A program made the position numbers and the translations under genes. Shown here in pieces: positions 1 through 8,011 of a stretch of 64,000 nt of DNA (its first letter is position 1; the number at the start of each line of letters is the position of its first letter). The stretch is from Lachnospiraceae bacterium (lineage in GTDB: Bacteria; Bacillota; Clostridia; Lachnospirales; Lachnospiraceae). The DNA is taken from assembly GCA_017428265.1 (NCBI GenBank), contig JAFRRD010000041.1:99047-163046 (forward strand), in the 5' to 3' direction. The notes under the pieces are model-generated. The model had not been told where the DNA came from, did not search any database, and saw only the letters and a list, made by a program, of their open reading frames with translations.

Positions 1-1552
1 CATAGCCGAAATAAGGGCCGTCGTTCTTGGTGCGCAGCTTGTAGCGCTCGATGCGGAAGAAGCCGTTGTCGCCGTTGTCCTCCTTCGCCATCGCAACCAG
101 TTCGTCATAACTGTCGTCATAGGCCATGAAGTTCGTCCGGTTGACATAGGAAACGCTGGTCACGGCGGTATTCAGGCCCATTTCCACGATAAGGAGGCAC
201 AGCGACAGGCAGACTGCCGTAATGCCCGTGACGCGGCGCGTCTTGTGGAGGTAGGCGAAGAGACCGTATAGGCAGATGAACGCGATGCTGGCGTAGCAAG
301 CGTAATAGGGGATCTCCTCCGGATCCGCGACGGTCTCAATGACGAGGATCAGCGCGCACGCCCCGGCGATCGTTCCGAGGAGCTTTCCTTTCGTGATCTT
401 GGGCAGCGCCCGTATCCCCTCGAAGACCATCACCAGGATGATGAAGTTGTAGAGGTAGGACTGCCGGCAGGGCAGGGAGTTCGGATAGTGGAAGCCGTGC
501 CAGATGTAGTTCAGGACGTTGGTGTTGAAGGATAAAAGCAGGAAGGCCAGCAGTACGGTGTTGACGACCTTTTCCTTGAAATCCACGTCCCGGTTCATGT
601 AGTACAGCGGGACGAAAATGAACACAGCCACGCCGCAGTACAGGTTCGGCCAGTGATCAAGCCCGGTCTCGACCTCGACCACCGTCAGGTGACGGGCGAT
701 CATTTCCAGGATCGAGAAGTAATTCGTCACGGTGCGCGGGAAGGTGGTGTTTGCGCTGGCGGTACCCATGAGGGCATAGGCTGCCGGGATGACGAGGACG
801 CAGGCGAGAGCCCCGGCCAGGATCGAATAAAAGCCGAAATTGAAGATCTTCAGCAGGATCTTCTTTCCGCTCGTCGGCGGCAGGCAGACCATGCGGCAGA
901 GGAAGTAGAAGACCAGGAAGATGCACAGCATGATGCTGATGTAGTAGTTGCACAGGATCGCCAGGCCCAGCGTGATGCAGTACAGGAAGGGGCGGTCGTT
1001 CTCGACCAGCTGTTCCATGCCGTAGAGCACGATCGGGGCGAGCCACAGCACGTCCAGCCACATGATGTTCCAGCTGTAGGCGGCAAGGTAGCCGCTCAGG
1101 GCATAGCAGATGCCGCAGAAGGCGATGGCGAAATGCCGGGTGTCGAAGCGCTTCGACAGGTACCAGGCCATCGTCAGGCCGCAGGCGCCGATCTTCAGCA
1201 CGATGAGGACGGTGATGAATTCGATCATCCAGCCCTGCGGGATCAGGAAGGCGAAGATATGCAGCGGGCCGCTCAGGTAGTAGGCAAGAAGGGCCAGATA
1301 GTTGCTGCCCAGGCCGATATCGAAGGCATAGGTCAGGCTGCCGCCGTCCCGCAGCCGTTCGCCGTAGTTTTCAAAGAAGGCAACGTACTGATGGTACAGG
1401 TCGGTGCGCAGGAAGCAGTTCTCGCCGAAGGGCCAGATCTCCTTGCCCGCGAAGATGCCCAGCATGATCAGGATCGGCAGCACGAAGGCCAGGATCAGCG
1501 GGAGCTTTTCCTCGAAGCTGCGTTTTTCTTTAGGCTTTATCATCTTGTCCAT
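1..1552 (-). CDS. yfhO: YfhO-family polytopic membrane protein (3' end outside window)
   Basis: About 517 codons are visible; the C-terminus lies beyond the left edge. After a short Lys-rich N-terminus there is a long series of hydrophobic segments. The early loop carries the family-typical stretch RTDLYHQYVAFFENYG followed by DIGLGSNYLALLAYY, which is how I recognise YfhO. In Bacillus, YfhO works with the glycosyltransferase CsbB to move sugar from an undecaprenyl-phosphate carrier onto lipoteichoic acid outside the membrane. The gene directly upstream here is a CsbB-like GT2 protein, overlapping by 23 bases, so the pair probably forms one glycosylation unit. Three in-frame ATGs sit close together. 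I chose 1552 because AAGGAG lies 7 bases upstream; the ATG at 1558 is too close to it. The acceptor polymer in this organism is unknown. Confidence 0.8.
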   Translation of the reverse strand, partial: MDKMIKPKEKRSFEEKLPLILAFVLPILIMLGIFAGKEIWPFGENCFLRTDLYHQYVAFFENYGERLRDGGSLTYAFDIGLGSNYLALLAYYLSGPLHIFAFLIPQGWMIEFITVLIVLKIGACGLTMAWYLSKRFDTRHFAIAFCGICYALSGYLAAYSWNIMWLDVLWLAPIVLYGMEQLVENDRPFLYCITLGLAILCNYYISIMLCIFLVFYFLCRMVCLPPTSGKKILLKIFNFGFYSILAGALACVLVIPAAYALMGTASANTTFPRTVTNYFSILEMIARHLTVVEVETGLDHWPNLYCGVAVFIFVPLYYMNRDVDFKEKVVNTVLLAFLLLSFNTNVLNYIWHGFHYPNSLPCRQSYLYNFIILVMVFEGIRALPKITKGKLLGTIAGACALILVIETVADPEEIPYYACYASIAFICLYGLFAYLHKTRRVTGITAVCLSLCLLIVEMGLNTAVTSVSYVNRTNFMAYDDSYDELVAMAKEDNGDNGFFRIERYKLRTKNDGPYFGY

Positions 1553-2516
1553 CAGCATTCTCCTTGTTGCTCAGGCGGGAACGGCCTTCGGTGAGGTCGG
1601 TCTCCTGAATGATATAAACGGGCCTGTCCTTGGCCTCCAGATAAATGTGCGAGATATATTCCCCGACGATTCCGACGGAAAACTCGATCACGCCGCCGAG
1701 GAAGAGGAGCAGGCAGATGGTCGAGGCATAGCCGGGAACGTCCACGCCGCTCACCAGAGTCTTGATGAAGACCACGAGGATGTATATCAGAGAAATGATG
1801 AAGAGCAGAAGGCCCAGGTCGCGGATCATCCGCAGCGGTTTCACGGTAAAAGCCGTGATGCCGTCGATGGCATATTTGACGAGGCCCTTGAAGCTCCATT
1901 TGCTCGTGCCGACCGCGCGCTCGACGTTCTCATAGGGGATCCAGGCGGTATCGAAGCCGACCCAGGCGAAGATGCCCTTCGAGAAGCGCTCTACTTCGGA
2001 CATAGAACAGATGGCGTCGACCATCCGGCGGCTCATCATGCGGTAGTCCACGGCGTTCTGCGGCAGCTTTACTTCAGTCATGGCGTTGCTGAACTTGTAG
2101 AAAAGGCCGGACATGAAGCTCCGGAGGCCTTTCTCGCCGGTGCGCGTGCTCCGGCAGGCGGCCGCGCAGTCATAGCCTTTTTCGATCGCTTCCGTAAACT
2201 GCGGGATCAGCGCCGGCGGGTGCTGCAGGTCGGCATCCATGATGATGACGTAGTCCCCCGTGCTGTGCGTGAGCCCGGCATACATGCCGGCTTCCTTGCC
2301 GAAATTGCGGGAGAAGGAGATGTAATGGACGCGCGGATGCTCCGCCGAAAGTTTCCGCATCACGGCGAGAGAGCCGTCGCGGCTGCCGTCGTTGATGAAG
2401 AGATAGGAAAATTCGTAGCCCGCGATCTGACTGACGACCTTCTCCGTTTCTTCGTAGAAAAGGTTCAGGCCGTCGGCTTCGTTGTAGCAGGGCACGATGA
2501 TATCGACTGTCTTCAT
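1530..2516 (-). CDS. CsbB/GtrB-like GT2 glycosyltransferase with two C-terminal TM helices
   Basis: A 328-residue family 2 glycosyltransferase. The N-terminus VDIIVPCYNEADGL is the GT2 nucleotide-sugar fold start. The metal-binding DAD lies at about residues 94-96 (IIMDADLQHPP), followed by the acceptor-side region around residues 180-220. Two hydrophobic helices at roughly 231-258 and 268-295 anchor it in the membrane, which is the CsbB/GtrB/DPM1-like layout. Such enzymes load a sugar onto undecaprenyl phosphate on the cytoplasmic face. The overlap with the YfhO-family gene downstream supports a shared role in envelope polymer glycosylation. The ribosome site is weak (AGGTA). The transferred sugar cannot be read from sequence. 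Confidence 0.85.
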   Translation of the reverse strand: MKTVDIIVPCYNEADGLNLFYEETEKVVSQIAGYEFSYLFINDGSRDGSLAVMRKLSAEHPRVHYISFSRNFGKEAGMYAGLTHSTGDYVIIMDADLQHPPALIPQFTEAIEKGYDCAAACRSTRTGEKGLRSFMSGLFYKFSNAMTEVKLPQNAVDYRMMSRRMVDAICSMSEVERFSKGIFAWVGFDTAWIPYENVERAVGTSKWSFKGLVKYAIDGITAFTVKPLRMIRDLGLLLFIISLIYILVVFIKTLVSGVDVPGYASTICLLLFLGGVIEFSVGIVGEYISHIYLEAKDRPVYIIQETDLTEGRSRLSNKENADGQDDKA

Positions 2517-2640
2517 AGGGTACCTGATTTCATTCGTTTACAGGAATACAGTTCGGGACGCGGAAACGTCCCGCCGATTCGGAACAATGTTTGTAAAATC
2601 CGTAATATTATAGCCGATTTCCGGGGAAAAGGCAAATCTT

Positions 2641-2943
2641 TTATCGCTTTTCGGCGGGATCGTCAGCCCTGCCGTCCTCCGGAAGTTCCGGGGCTTCTTC
2701 GGGAGCGCCTTCTTCATCCTCTTCGCTGCCGTCATCCTCATTTTTGACGAACATCGGGAAGACCTTGAGCAGCATCATGAAGGCGTAGAGCACGATGGGG
2801 ACGGCGACCGTTGCGCCGAGAGCGGCCTTGAACATGGTCGTCGCCTCATGCTTTCCGGTCAGGGCCAGAACAAAACAGACGATGTACATGGAAAGGAGCA
2901 GGACGATGCCGATGACAGCCAGGATCTGACGAGTCTTTTTCAT
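2641..2943 (-). CDS. Small two-TM membrane protein with acidic tail, unknown function
   Basis: A 100-residue protein that I do not recognise. It starts MKKTRQILAVIGIVLLL with one membrane helix at about residues 7-28 and a second at about 40-62. A very acidic Glu/Asp/Pro-rich tail follows over the last 30 residues. The start at 2943 is set by AAGGAG six bases upstream; longer in-frame starts run through the promoter and are rejected. It is transcribed divergently from gmk-rpoZ, from a consensus promoter that shares its -10 element with the gmk promoter. Similar short membrane proteins with acidic tails sit next to gmk or secretion genes in many clostridia, but no function should be assumed. 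Confidence 0.6.
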   Translation of the reverse strand: MKKTRQILAVIGIVLLLSMYIVCFVLALTGKHEATTMFKAALGATVAVPIVLYAFMMLLKVFPMFVKNEDDGSEEDEEGAPEEAPELPEDGRADDPAEKR

Positions 2944-2973
2944 GATTTCTCCTTCGGACTTTCTCCATATCAA

Positions 2974-3023
2974 TTGACGAAAAGCCACGCCTGCATTATA
3001 ATAAATCCCAATAATCATGTCAA
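2974..3023. promoter_or_regulatory. Face-to-face divergent promoters sharing one -10 region
   Basis: Plus strand: TTGACG at 2974-2979, 17-base spacer, TATAAT at 2997-3002, serving gmk-rpoZ. Minus strand: TTGACA (read from 3018-3023), 17-base spacer, TATAAT (read from 2995-3000), a perfect consensus serving the small membrane protein. The two -10 hexamers overlap by four bases, so only one polymerase can be bound at a time. Confidence 0.75.
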
Positions 3024-3049
3024 TGAACAAGGCAGGAGAGCTTACGATC

Positions 3050-4126
3050 ATGACAGAGAAAAAGAAGGCAAAAGGCAGGCTCCTCGTCGTGTCCGGCTAC
3101 TCGGGCGTCGGCAAGGGGACTGTGATCGCGACACTGATGAAACAGCACCCCGAATACGTCTTTTCGGTCTCCGCAACGACGCGGGCGGCCCGCCCCGGCG
3201 AGGTGGACGGCAGGGAATACTTTTTCCTGACGCACGAGACCTTCAGGGAGTGGCTGGCCGAAGGACGTTTTCTGGAACATACCACCTATCTGGACCGCAG
3301 CTACGGCACGCCTCGGGACTATGTGGAAAGCAAGCGGGAGGAGGGTTGCCACGTCATCCTCGACATCGAGGTCGAGGGAGCGCTGAACGTCAAGAAGGCC
3401 TGCCCCGACGCGATGCTCGTCTATATCATCCCGCCGAGTGCGAAGCTCCTCGTGGAACGCCTGACCGGCCGCGGGACGGAGACGGAGGAACAGATCCGCG
3501 GGCGCCTTTCCCGGGCGATCGAGGAGACCGCGGTGATCCCGCAGTACGACCACGTCATCGTGAACCGCGAAGTCCAGGATACCGCCGACGAGATCAACGC
3601 CGTCGTCACAGGCGCCGCAATGCCCTATCTGACGAAGGAAGAGGGCGTGGCGCTGGCCCGTTCGATCCGCGAAGATCTGACGGCCTACTTGAAAAAAACC
3701 GAAAAACATGATATAGTAAACAGAAGTGTTTTTACTGATAAGGAGCCGACGATGATCCATCCTTCCTATTCTGAACTGATGACCAAAATCAATGCCAACG
3801 GCACCGCGGAAGACCCCGTGGTGAAGAGCCGCTATTCCATCGTGATGGGGACCGCGAAGCGCGCCCGCCAGATGGTGGACAACGGATATATGGAGCAGGA
3901 AGACCATTCCCGCAAGCCGCTTTCGATCGCGGTGGAAGAACTCGACGAGGGCCGCATCCGCATCCTGACCGATGAGGAATATGCCCGCATCAAGGCCGAA
4001 AAGGAAGCGGAGAGGGCCGCGAGGTACGCCCGCCCCGCCGAGGACGAAGCCGAAGAAGAGGCTCCCGCGGATGCGGAAGCTGCGCCTGAGGAAGGCGAAG
4101 AAGAAAAGACCGAACAGGAAGACTGA
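3050..4126 (+). CDS. gmk-rpoZ: Guanylate kinase joined in frame to RNA polymerase omega subunit
   Basis: One 358-codon frame. Residues 1 to about 215 are guanylate kinase (ATP + GMP to ADP + GDP): P-loop SGYSGVGKGT near residue 15, then the GMP-binding RPGEVDGREYFF region. Residues 235-358 are the omega subunit, with HPSYSELMTKINANG, KSRYSIVMGTAKRARQMVDN and RKPLSIAVEEL followed by a long Glu/Ala/Lys tail. In relatives gmk and rpoZ are adjacent but separate genes; here no stop codon separates them. The omega part keeps its own ATG at 3752 with AAGGAG nine bases upstream and a good internal promoter. Free omega is therefore probably made as well, with the fusion as a second product. The start at 3050 has GGAG upstream; the ATG at 3017 lacks a ribosome site. 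It heads the rimO-pgsA operon. Confidence 0.85.
   Translation: MTEKKKAKGRLLVVSGYSGVGKGTVIATLMKQHPEYVFSVSATTRAARPGEVDGREYFFLTHETFREWLAEGRFLEHTTYLDRSYGTPRDYVESKREEGCHVILDIEVEGALNVKKACPDAMLVYIIPPSAKLLVERLTGRGTETEEQIRGRLSRAIEETAVIPQYDHVIVNREVQDTADEINAVVTGAAMPYLTKEEGVALARSIREDLTAYLKKTEKHDIVNRSVFTDKEPTMIHPSYSELMTKINANGTAEDPVVKSRYSIVMGTAKRARQMVDNGYMEQEDHSRKPLSIAVEELDEGRIRILTDEEYARIKAEKEAERAARYARPAEDEAEEEAPADAEAAPEEGEEEKTEQED
3689..3717 (+). promoter_or_regulatory. Internal promoter for the rpoZ part
   Basis: TTGAAA at 3689-3694, 17-base spacer, TATAGT at 3712-3717, inside the end of the gmk frame and 35 bases before the omega ATG at 3752. Together with AAGGAG at 3740-3745 it indicates that omega can be expressed on its own. 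Confidence 0.6.
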
Positions 4127-4127
4127 C

Positions 4128-5489
4128 ATGCTTCAGATCTTCTTTGAATCGCTGGGCTGTGACAAGAATCTGGTTGACTCCGAGAAAATGCTCGGACTTC
4201 TTTCGCGCGCCGGTTATTCCTTTACCGACGACGAGCGGGAAGCCGACGTGATCGTGGTCAATACCTGTGCCTTCATCGGCGATGCCAAGGAAGAAAGCAT
4301 TTCGGAAGTCCTGCGCCTGGCGAAATACAAGGAAGAAGGCAGGTGCCGGAGCCTGATCGCGGCCGGCTGCCTTGCCGAACGCTATAAAGACGAGATCCTG
4401 CAGGAACTGCCCGAACTGGACGGCGTCATCGGGACGTCCTCCTGGGACGGCATCGTGAAACTCGTGGAAGAGACGTTGGAGCGCGCCGAAAAAGCGCCGG
4501 AGAAGCGTCTGTCGCGCTTTGAAGAACTGAGCCGCCTGCCGGATGCAGGAGGGGCCAGGGTCGTCACGACCGGCGGCCACTATGCGTATCTCAAGATCGC
4601 CGAGGGCTGCAATAAATTCTGCACCTACTGCGCGATCCCCTTCTGCCGCGGCCCCTACCGGAGCGTTCCGACGGAGGATTTGGTCAGGGAAGCGGAAAAA
4701 CTTGCCGCGGACGGCGTGCGCGAGCTGATCCTGGTCGCCCAGGAGACGACGCTTTACGGGACCGACCTGTACGGGAAGAAGGCCCTTCCGGAACTCATCC
4801 GGAAACTCGCTGCGATCCCGGAGATCCGCTGGATCCGCCTGCTCTACGGCTATCCCGAAGAACTGACGGATGAGATGATCGCGCTCTTTGCCGAAGAACC
4901 GAAACTCTGCCGCTATCTGGACCTGCCGGTCCAGCACGCCTCGGACCGTATCCTGAAGGCGATGGGGCGTAAGACGACCCGCGCCGAGGTGACGCAGCTG
5001 ATCCGGAAACTCAGGGAACGCGTCCCGGGCATCGCCCTGCGCACCACGCTGATGAGCGGCTTTCCCGGCGAGACCGAAGAGGACCACGCCGAGAACCTTT
5101 CTTTCGTGAAAGAACTGCGTTTCGAGCGGCTCGGCGTCTTTGCCTACTCGAAAGAGGAAGGCACGGCGGCTGCGAAGTTCAAGAACCAGGTGCCGAAGCG
5201 CCTGCGCGAGAAGCGCCGCAATGAGATCATGCGCCTCCAGCAGGGGATCGCCTTTGAAAAGGCAAACGAAATGCCCGGCCGGCGGCTCGAAGTCATGGTC
5301 GAAGGTCAGGTCTCCGGCGAGGAGAGCGTTTACATCGGCCGCACCTACATGGACGCACCGGACGTGGATGGCTACCTTTTCTTCACGTCGCAGGAAGAGC
5401 GCCTGAGCGGCGACTTCGTGAACGTGAAGGTGACGGGCGCGAAGGGCTACGATCTGATCGGGGAGGTGGAAGATGAATCTGCCGAATAA
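4128..5489 (+). CDS. rimO: Ribosomal protein S12 methylthiotransferase RimO
   Basis: A 453-residue radical-SAM enzyme that adds a methylthio group to a conserved Asp of ribosomal protein S12. The N-terminal UPF0004 domain opens FFESLGCDKNLVDSE and contributes Cys residues for the auxiliary 4Fe-4S cluster (GCDKN, NTCAF, AAGCLAE). The radical-SAM CxxxCxxC motif is CNKFCTYCAIP at about residues 160-170. A TRAM-like C-terminal domain follows. CDKN with AIPFCRGPYRS, and no extended N-terminus, favour RimO over MiaB. The ATG is one base after the gmk-rpoZ stop, so translation is probably coupled. It overlaps pgsA by 17 bases. Confidence 0.93.
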   Translation: MLQIFFESLGCDKNLVDSEKMLGLLSRAGYSFTDDEREADVIVVNTCAFIGDAKEESISEVLRLAKYKEEGRCRSLIAAGCLAERYKDEILQELPELDGVIGTSSWDGIVKLVEETLERAEKAPEKRLSRFEELSRLPDAGGARVVTTGGHYAYLKIAEGCNKFCTYCAIPFCRGPYRSVPTEDLVREAEKLAADGVRELILVAQETTLYGTDLYGKKALPELIRKLAAIPEIRWIRLLYGYPEELTDEMIALFAEEPKLCRYLDLPVQHASDRILKAMGRKTTRAEVTQLIRKLRERVPGIALRTTLMSGFPGETEEDHAENLSFVKELRFERLGVFAYSKEEGTAAAKFKNQVPKRLREKRRNEIMRLQQGIAFEKANEMPGRRLEVMVEGQVSGEESVYIGRTYMDAPDVDGYLFFTSQEERLSGDFVNVKVTGAKGYDLIGEVEDESAE

Positions 5490-6006
5490 ACTGACGCTCA
5501 TGCGGATCCTGATGGTCCCGGCCGTCGTCGTTTTGCTTCTCGTCTTTGACGGCAAATGGGCCGTCATTGCCGCGGCTGCCTGCTACCTCATCGCCGCCGT
5601 TACGGATTTCTTTGACGGGAAGATCGCCCGGAAATACAATCTGGTTACCAATTTCGGCAAATTCATGGATCCGCTGGCCGATAAGCTGCTCGTGTGCAGC
5701 ACGCTCGTGGCTGCTGTGGCGCTCGGCCGGGCGCCGGCCTGGGCCGTCATCATCGTCATTGCCCGCGAATTTGCCATCAGCGGATTCCGCCTGATCGCCG
5801 TCGAACGCGGCGTCGTCATTGCCGCCGGCTGGAGCGGCAAGATCAAGACCACCCTCCAGAACATCTGGTGCATTGGGATGCTGATCCCCGTCGAAGCGGC
5901 CTGGTGGAAGACACTGACAACGATCGTCATGATACTCGCGGTGATCCTCACCGTTTATTCCTTCCTGGAATATTTATTCAAGAATCAGCAGGTGCTGAAG
6001 GGCTGA
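5473..6006 (+). CDS. pgsA: CDP-diacylglycerol-glycerol-3-phosphate 3-phosphatidyltransferase
   Basis: A 177-residue integral membrane enzyme that makes phosphatidylglycerophosphate, the committed step to phosphatidylglycerol and cardiolipin. The CDP-alcohol phosphatidyltransferase signature is complete: DFFDGKIAR, eight residues, GKFMDPLADK, giving the DG..AR...G...D...D pattern near residues 38-60. Several hydrophobic helices span the rest. The start NLPNKLTLMRILMVP is typical of the family. It overlaps the end of rimO by 17 bases. The rimO-pgsA order is common in Bacillota. Confidence 0.93.
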   Translation: MNLPNKLTLMRILMVPAVVVLLLVFDGKWAVIAAAACYLIAAVTDFFDGKIARKYNLVTNFGKFMDPLADKLLVCSTLVAAVALGRAPAWAVIIVIAREFAISGFRLIAVERGVVIAAGWSGKIKTTLQNIWCIGMLIPVEAAWWKTLTTIVMILAVILTVYSFLEYLFKNQQVLKG

Positions 6007-6039
6007 GGCGAAGGCTTCGGACCGAAAAGGAGATGCCGC

Positions 6040-6399
6040 ATGAAGTGGCTGAGGTCCCTGTACGTGGGGGAGAAGATCAAAGAGGATAAGGCAGCCGTGA
6101 TCCGGCTGATCGAGCATCCGGAGATCAAGAGCCGGTTTGCTTTCTGCTGCCTGATCTCGCCCGCCCCGCAGGAACATGAGAACCTTGAGGTGCTGCCCCT
6201 CATCATGCTGAACGAGAAGCATTTCAACCGAAGCGACCGCGTCATCCTCGGCATTGCCGGCGGGATGGAGGAGGCAAACGGCCTGCTCCTCTGCATGACG
6301 CAGGATTGCCTCGATGCGGGCGGCGGCGTGAAGGTGAAGGAATATTTCCTCGGCCTTCCCGACAGCGCCTTCACCGACAGAGGGGAGGTGGTATCATAG
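6040..6399 (+). CDS. Hypothetical protein, 119 residues
   Basis: I do not recognise this protein. AAAGGAG lies ten bases before the ATG, so the start is well supported. It has no signal peptide, membrane helix or obvious catalytic motif. There is a basic N-terminal stretch (WLRSLYVGEKIKEDK), then a mixed alpha/beta-looking chain with FAFCCLISP and RVILGIAGGMEEANGLLL, which suggests a small folded cytoplasmic domain. It lies in the pgsA-ytfI operon, and its last codons overlap the presumed start of the ytfI-like gene in an ATAG arrangement. A link to sporulation is possible from position only. Confidence 0.6.
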   Translation: MKWLRSLYVGEKIKEDKAAVIRLIEHPEIKSRFAFCCLISPAPQEHENLEVLPLIMLNEKHFNRSDRVILGIAGGMEEANGLLLCMTQDCLDAGGGVKVKEYFLGLPDSAFTDRGEVVS

Positions 6400-7433
6400 C
6401 TACGGTACTGTCGATACTGCTGACGATCCTCAAGATCCTCGGCATTGTTATCCTCGCGGTGCTTGGGCTCGTGATCCTCATCCTGCTGATCGTCCTGCTG
6501 GTGCCGCTGCGCATGAACGTGAAGGCGCGCTATGATGAGGAAGTGAGGGCGCGGGTGCACGTTTCGTGGCTTCTCCGCGCGGTCCATGTGAAGTTCGAAT
6601 GGCTGAAGGACCACGGGCTGCTCAGGGCCAAGCTCCTGGGACTGAAAACGCTGATGAAGAAGCACATCGGCGACTGGGGACCGGAACCGCCCAAGGCGGA
6701 AGAGGAATCGGTCCCGACCGAGCCGGGAGAAGAACCAACCTCCTCGGATGTACCGGAGTCCTCGGAAGCGAAGCCTGAGTCCTCGGCGGAAAAGCCCGAC
6801 GCCTCAGAAGAAAAACCCGCTGCGGCTGAAGAAAAACCTTCCTCCGCCCCGAAGGCTGAAGAAGAGAAAAAAGAAGAGAAGGCCGAAGAAGCGCCTGCAG
6901 CGGCCGAAACTGCCGCAGAGCAGACTGAAGAATCGAAGGCAGAAGAGGAAGACCTCCCGCGGCTGGCGGCGATCAATGAAAAGCTGGACAGCCTCGCCGG
7001 AAAACTGGATGAATTCCAGGGTTACTGGTACGACGAGAAGAACCGCAGGACCATGCGCCTTATCGGAAAGCAGCTGAAGAAGATGGGCCGGCATCTGAAG
7101 CCCACGCATTTCCTCGTGGAAGGCGAACTCGGCCTCGGCGATCCGGCGAAGACCGGAAAGATCATTGGCACGCTCTACAGCTTCTACCCGATCTTCCGGG
7201 ACAATGTCCGCATTCAGGGCAATTACGAAGAGAAGGTCATGAAGTTCCGTCTGGAACTGAAAGGGCGGCTGCGGCTCGGGATCTTCGTCGAAGTGGCTCT
7301 GCGGCTGCTTCTGGATAAGAACCTGCGTCACTGGATCAAGAAGCTGACGCACAAGGACAAAGACCAAAAAGACACTGAAGAAAGCTCAAAAGTTACCGCC
7401 GAAGCGGCGGATCAGGAACAAAAGGCTGCATGA
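6396..7433 (+). CDS. ytfI: DUF2953 (YtfI-like) membrane protein, non-canonical start
   Basis: A protein of about 345 residues. It begins with a single membrane helix, then a short basic segment. A low-complexity Glu/Lys/Ser/Ala/Pro stretch follows at about residues 95-185, with repeated EEKP and AEEK units. The C-terminal DUF2953 domain contains VEGELGLGDPAKTGKIIGTL. YtfI sits beside YtfJ in Bacillus and is spore-related; its biochemical role is unclear. The frame has no ATG, GTG or TTG between the preceding gene and the end of the membrane helix. The best initiation site is ATA at 6396 (or ATC at 6393), preceded by GGGGAGGTG. GTG at 6459 or 6471 would remove half the helix. A sequencing error or an AUA start are the alternatives. 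Confidence 0.75.
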   Translation: MATVLSILLTILKILGIVILAVLGLVILILLIVLLVPLRMNVKARYDEEVRARVHVSWLLRAVHVKFEWLKDHGLLRAKLLGLKTLMKKHIGDWGPEPPKAEEESVPTEPGEEPTSSDVPESSEAKPESSAEKPDASEEKPAAAEEKPSSAPKAEEEKKEEKAEEAPAAAETAAEQTEESKAEEEDLPRLAAINEKLDSLAGKLDEFQGYWYDEKNRRTMRLIGKQLKKMGRHLKPTHFLVEGELGLGDPAKTGKIIGTLYSFYPIFRDNVRIQGNYEEKVMKFRLELKGRLRLGIFVEVALRLLLDKNLRHWIKKLTHKDKDQKDTEESSKVTAEAADQEQKAA

Positions 7434-7458
7434 GCGGCCCGGACTTAAGGAGATCATT

Positions 7459-7863
7459 ATGGCAGACAATACGAAATTCGGAAGCTCGATGCAGCAGATG
7501 TTCGAAGGCATGGACAAGGCGCTCGGTACCAAGAGCGTGATGGGCGAAGCGATGGACCTGGGAGGCGGTAAGTATGTCATTCCGCTGGCCGATGTGACGT
7601 TCGGCATGGGCGCAGGCGCCAGCATCAACGAGAAATACAACAGCAACGGCGGGGGCGGCGGCGTCAACGCGAAGATGAGCCCTCATGCGGTCCTCCTCAT
7701 CGAGAACGGCACGGCCCGCATCATCAACGTGCAGGAAGAGAACAAGGCCATCCATTTCCTGGAATCCGTCCCGGATCTGGTGAACCGTTTTGCCTCCTTC
7801 CTGAACAAGGATAAGAAGACCGCGACCGAAACCGAAGCCGCTTTCGACGAGATGGACGTGTAA
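7459..7863 (+). CDS. ytfJ: GerW/YtfJ family spore protein
   Basis: A 134-residue member of the YtfJ family, recognised from the Gly-rich core YVIPLADVTFGMGAGAS followed by the Gly run and SPHAVLLIENGTARII. In Bacillus this protein (GerW) is made in the forespore and is needed for normal spore germination. The start has AAGGAG eight bases upstream. It is the last gene of the gmk operon, directly after the YtfI-like gene as in Bacillus, which supports both calls. The tail is acidic and polar. A weak hairpin (7864-7920) follows. Confidence 0.9.
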   Translation: MADNTKFGSSMQQMFEGMDKALGTKSVMGEAMDLGGGKYVIPLADVTFGMGAGASINEKYNSNGGGGGVNAKMSPHAVLLIENGTARIINVQEENKAIHFLESVPDLVNRFASFLNKDKKTATETEAAFDEMDV

Positions 7864-7932
7864 GAAAGAGCGTTTTCGGCAAAAAACCGAAAAAACAGGC
7901 GATTTTTTCTCAAAAAACCATGAAAAAAGGGC

Positions 7933-7961
7933 TTGCTTTTTGTGCGGCTCTTTGCTATAGT
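7933..7961 (+). promoter_or_regulatory. Promoter of rpmB
   Basis: TTGCTT at 7933-7938, 17-base spacer, TATAGT at 7956-7961, about 50 bases before the rpmB ATG, with an A/T-rich run just upstream that could act as an UP element. Confidence 0.65.
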
Positions 7962-8011
7962 TTCCCTGTTGCGGCATCAGGCTGCAAGCTTAAGACGAAG
8001 GAGGTGCGGTT

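Noticed and set aside
3017-3049. Earlier ATG as gmk start
   Set aside because: Only about eight bases from the predicted transcription start and with no ribosome site; 3050 has GGAG and begins at the normal family N-terminus.
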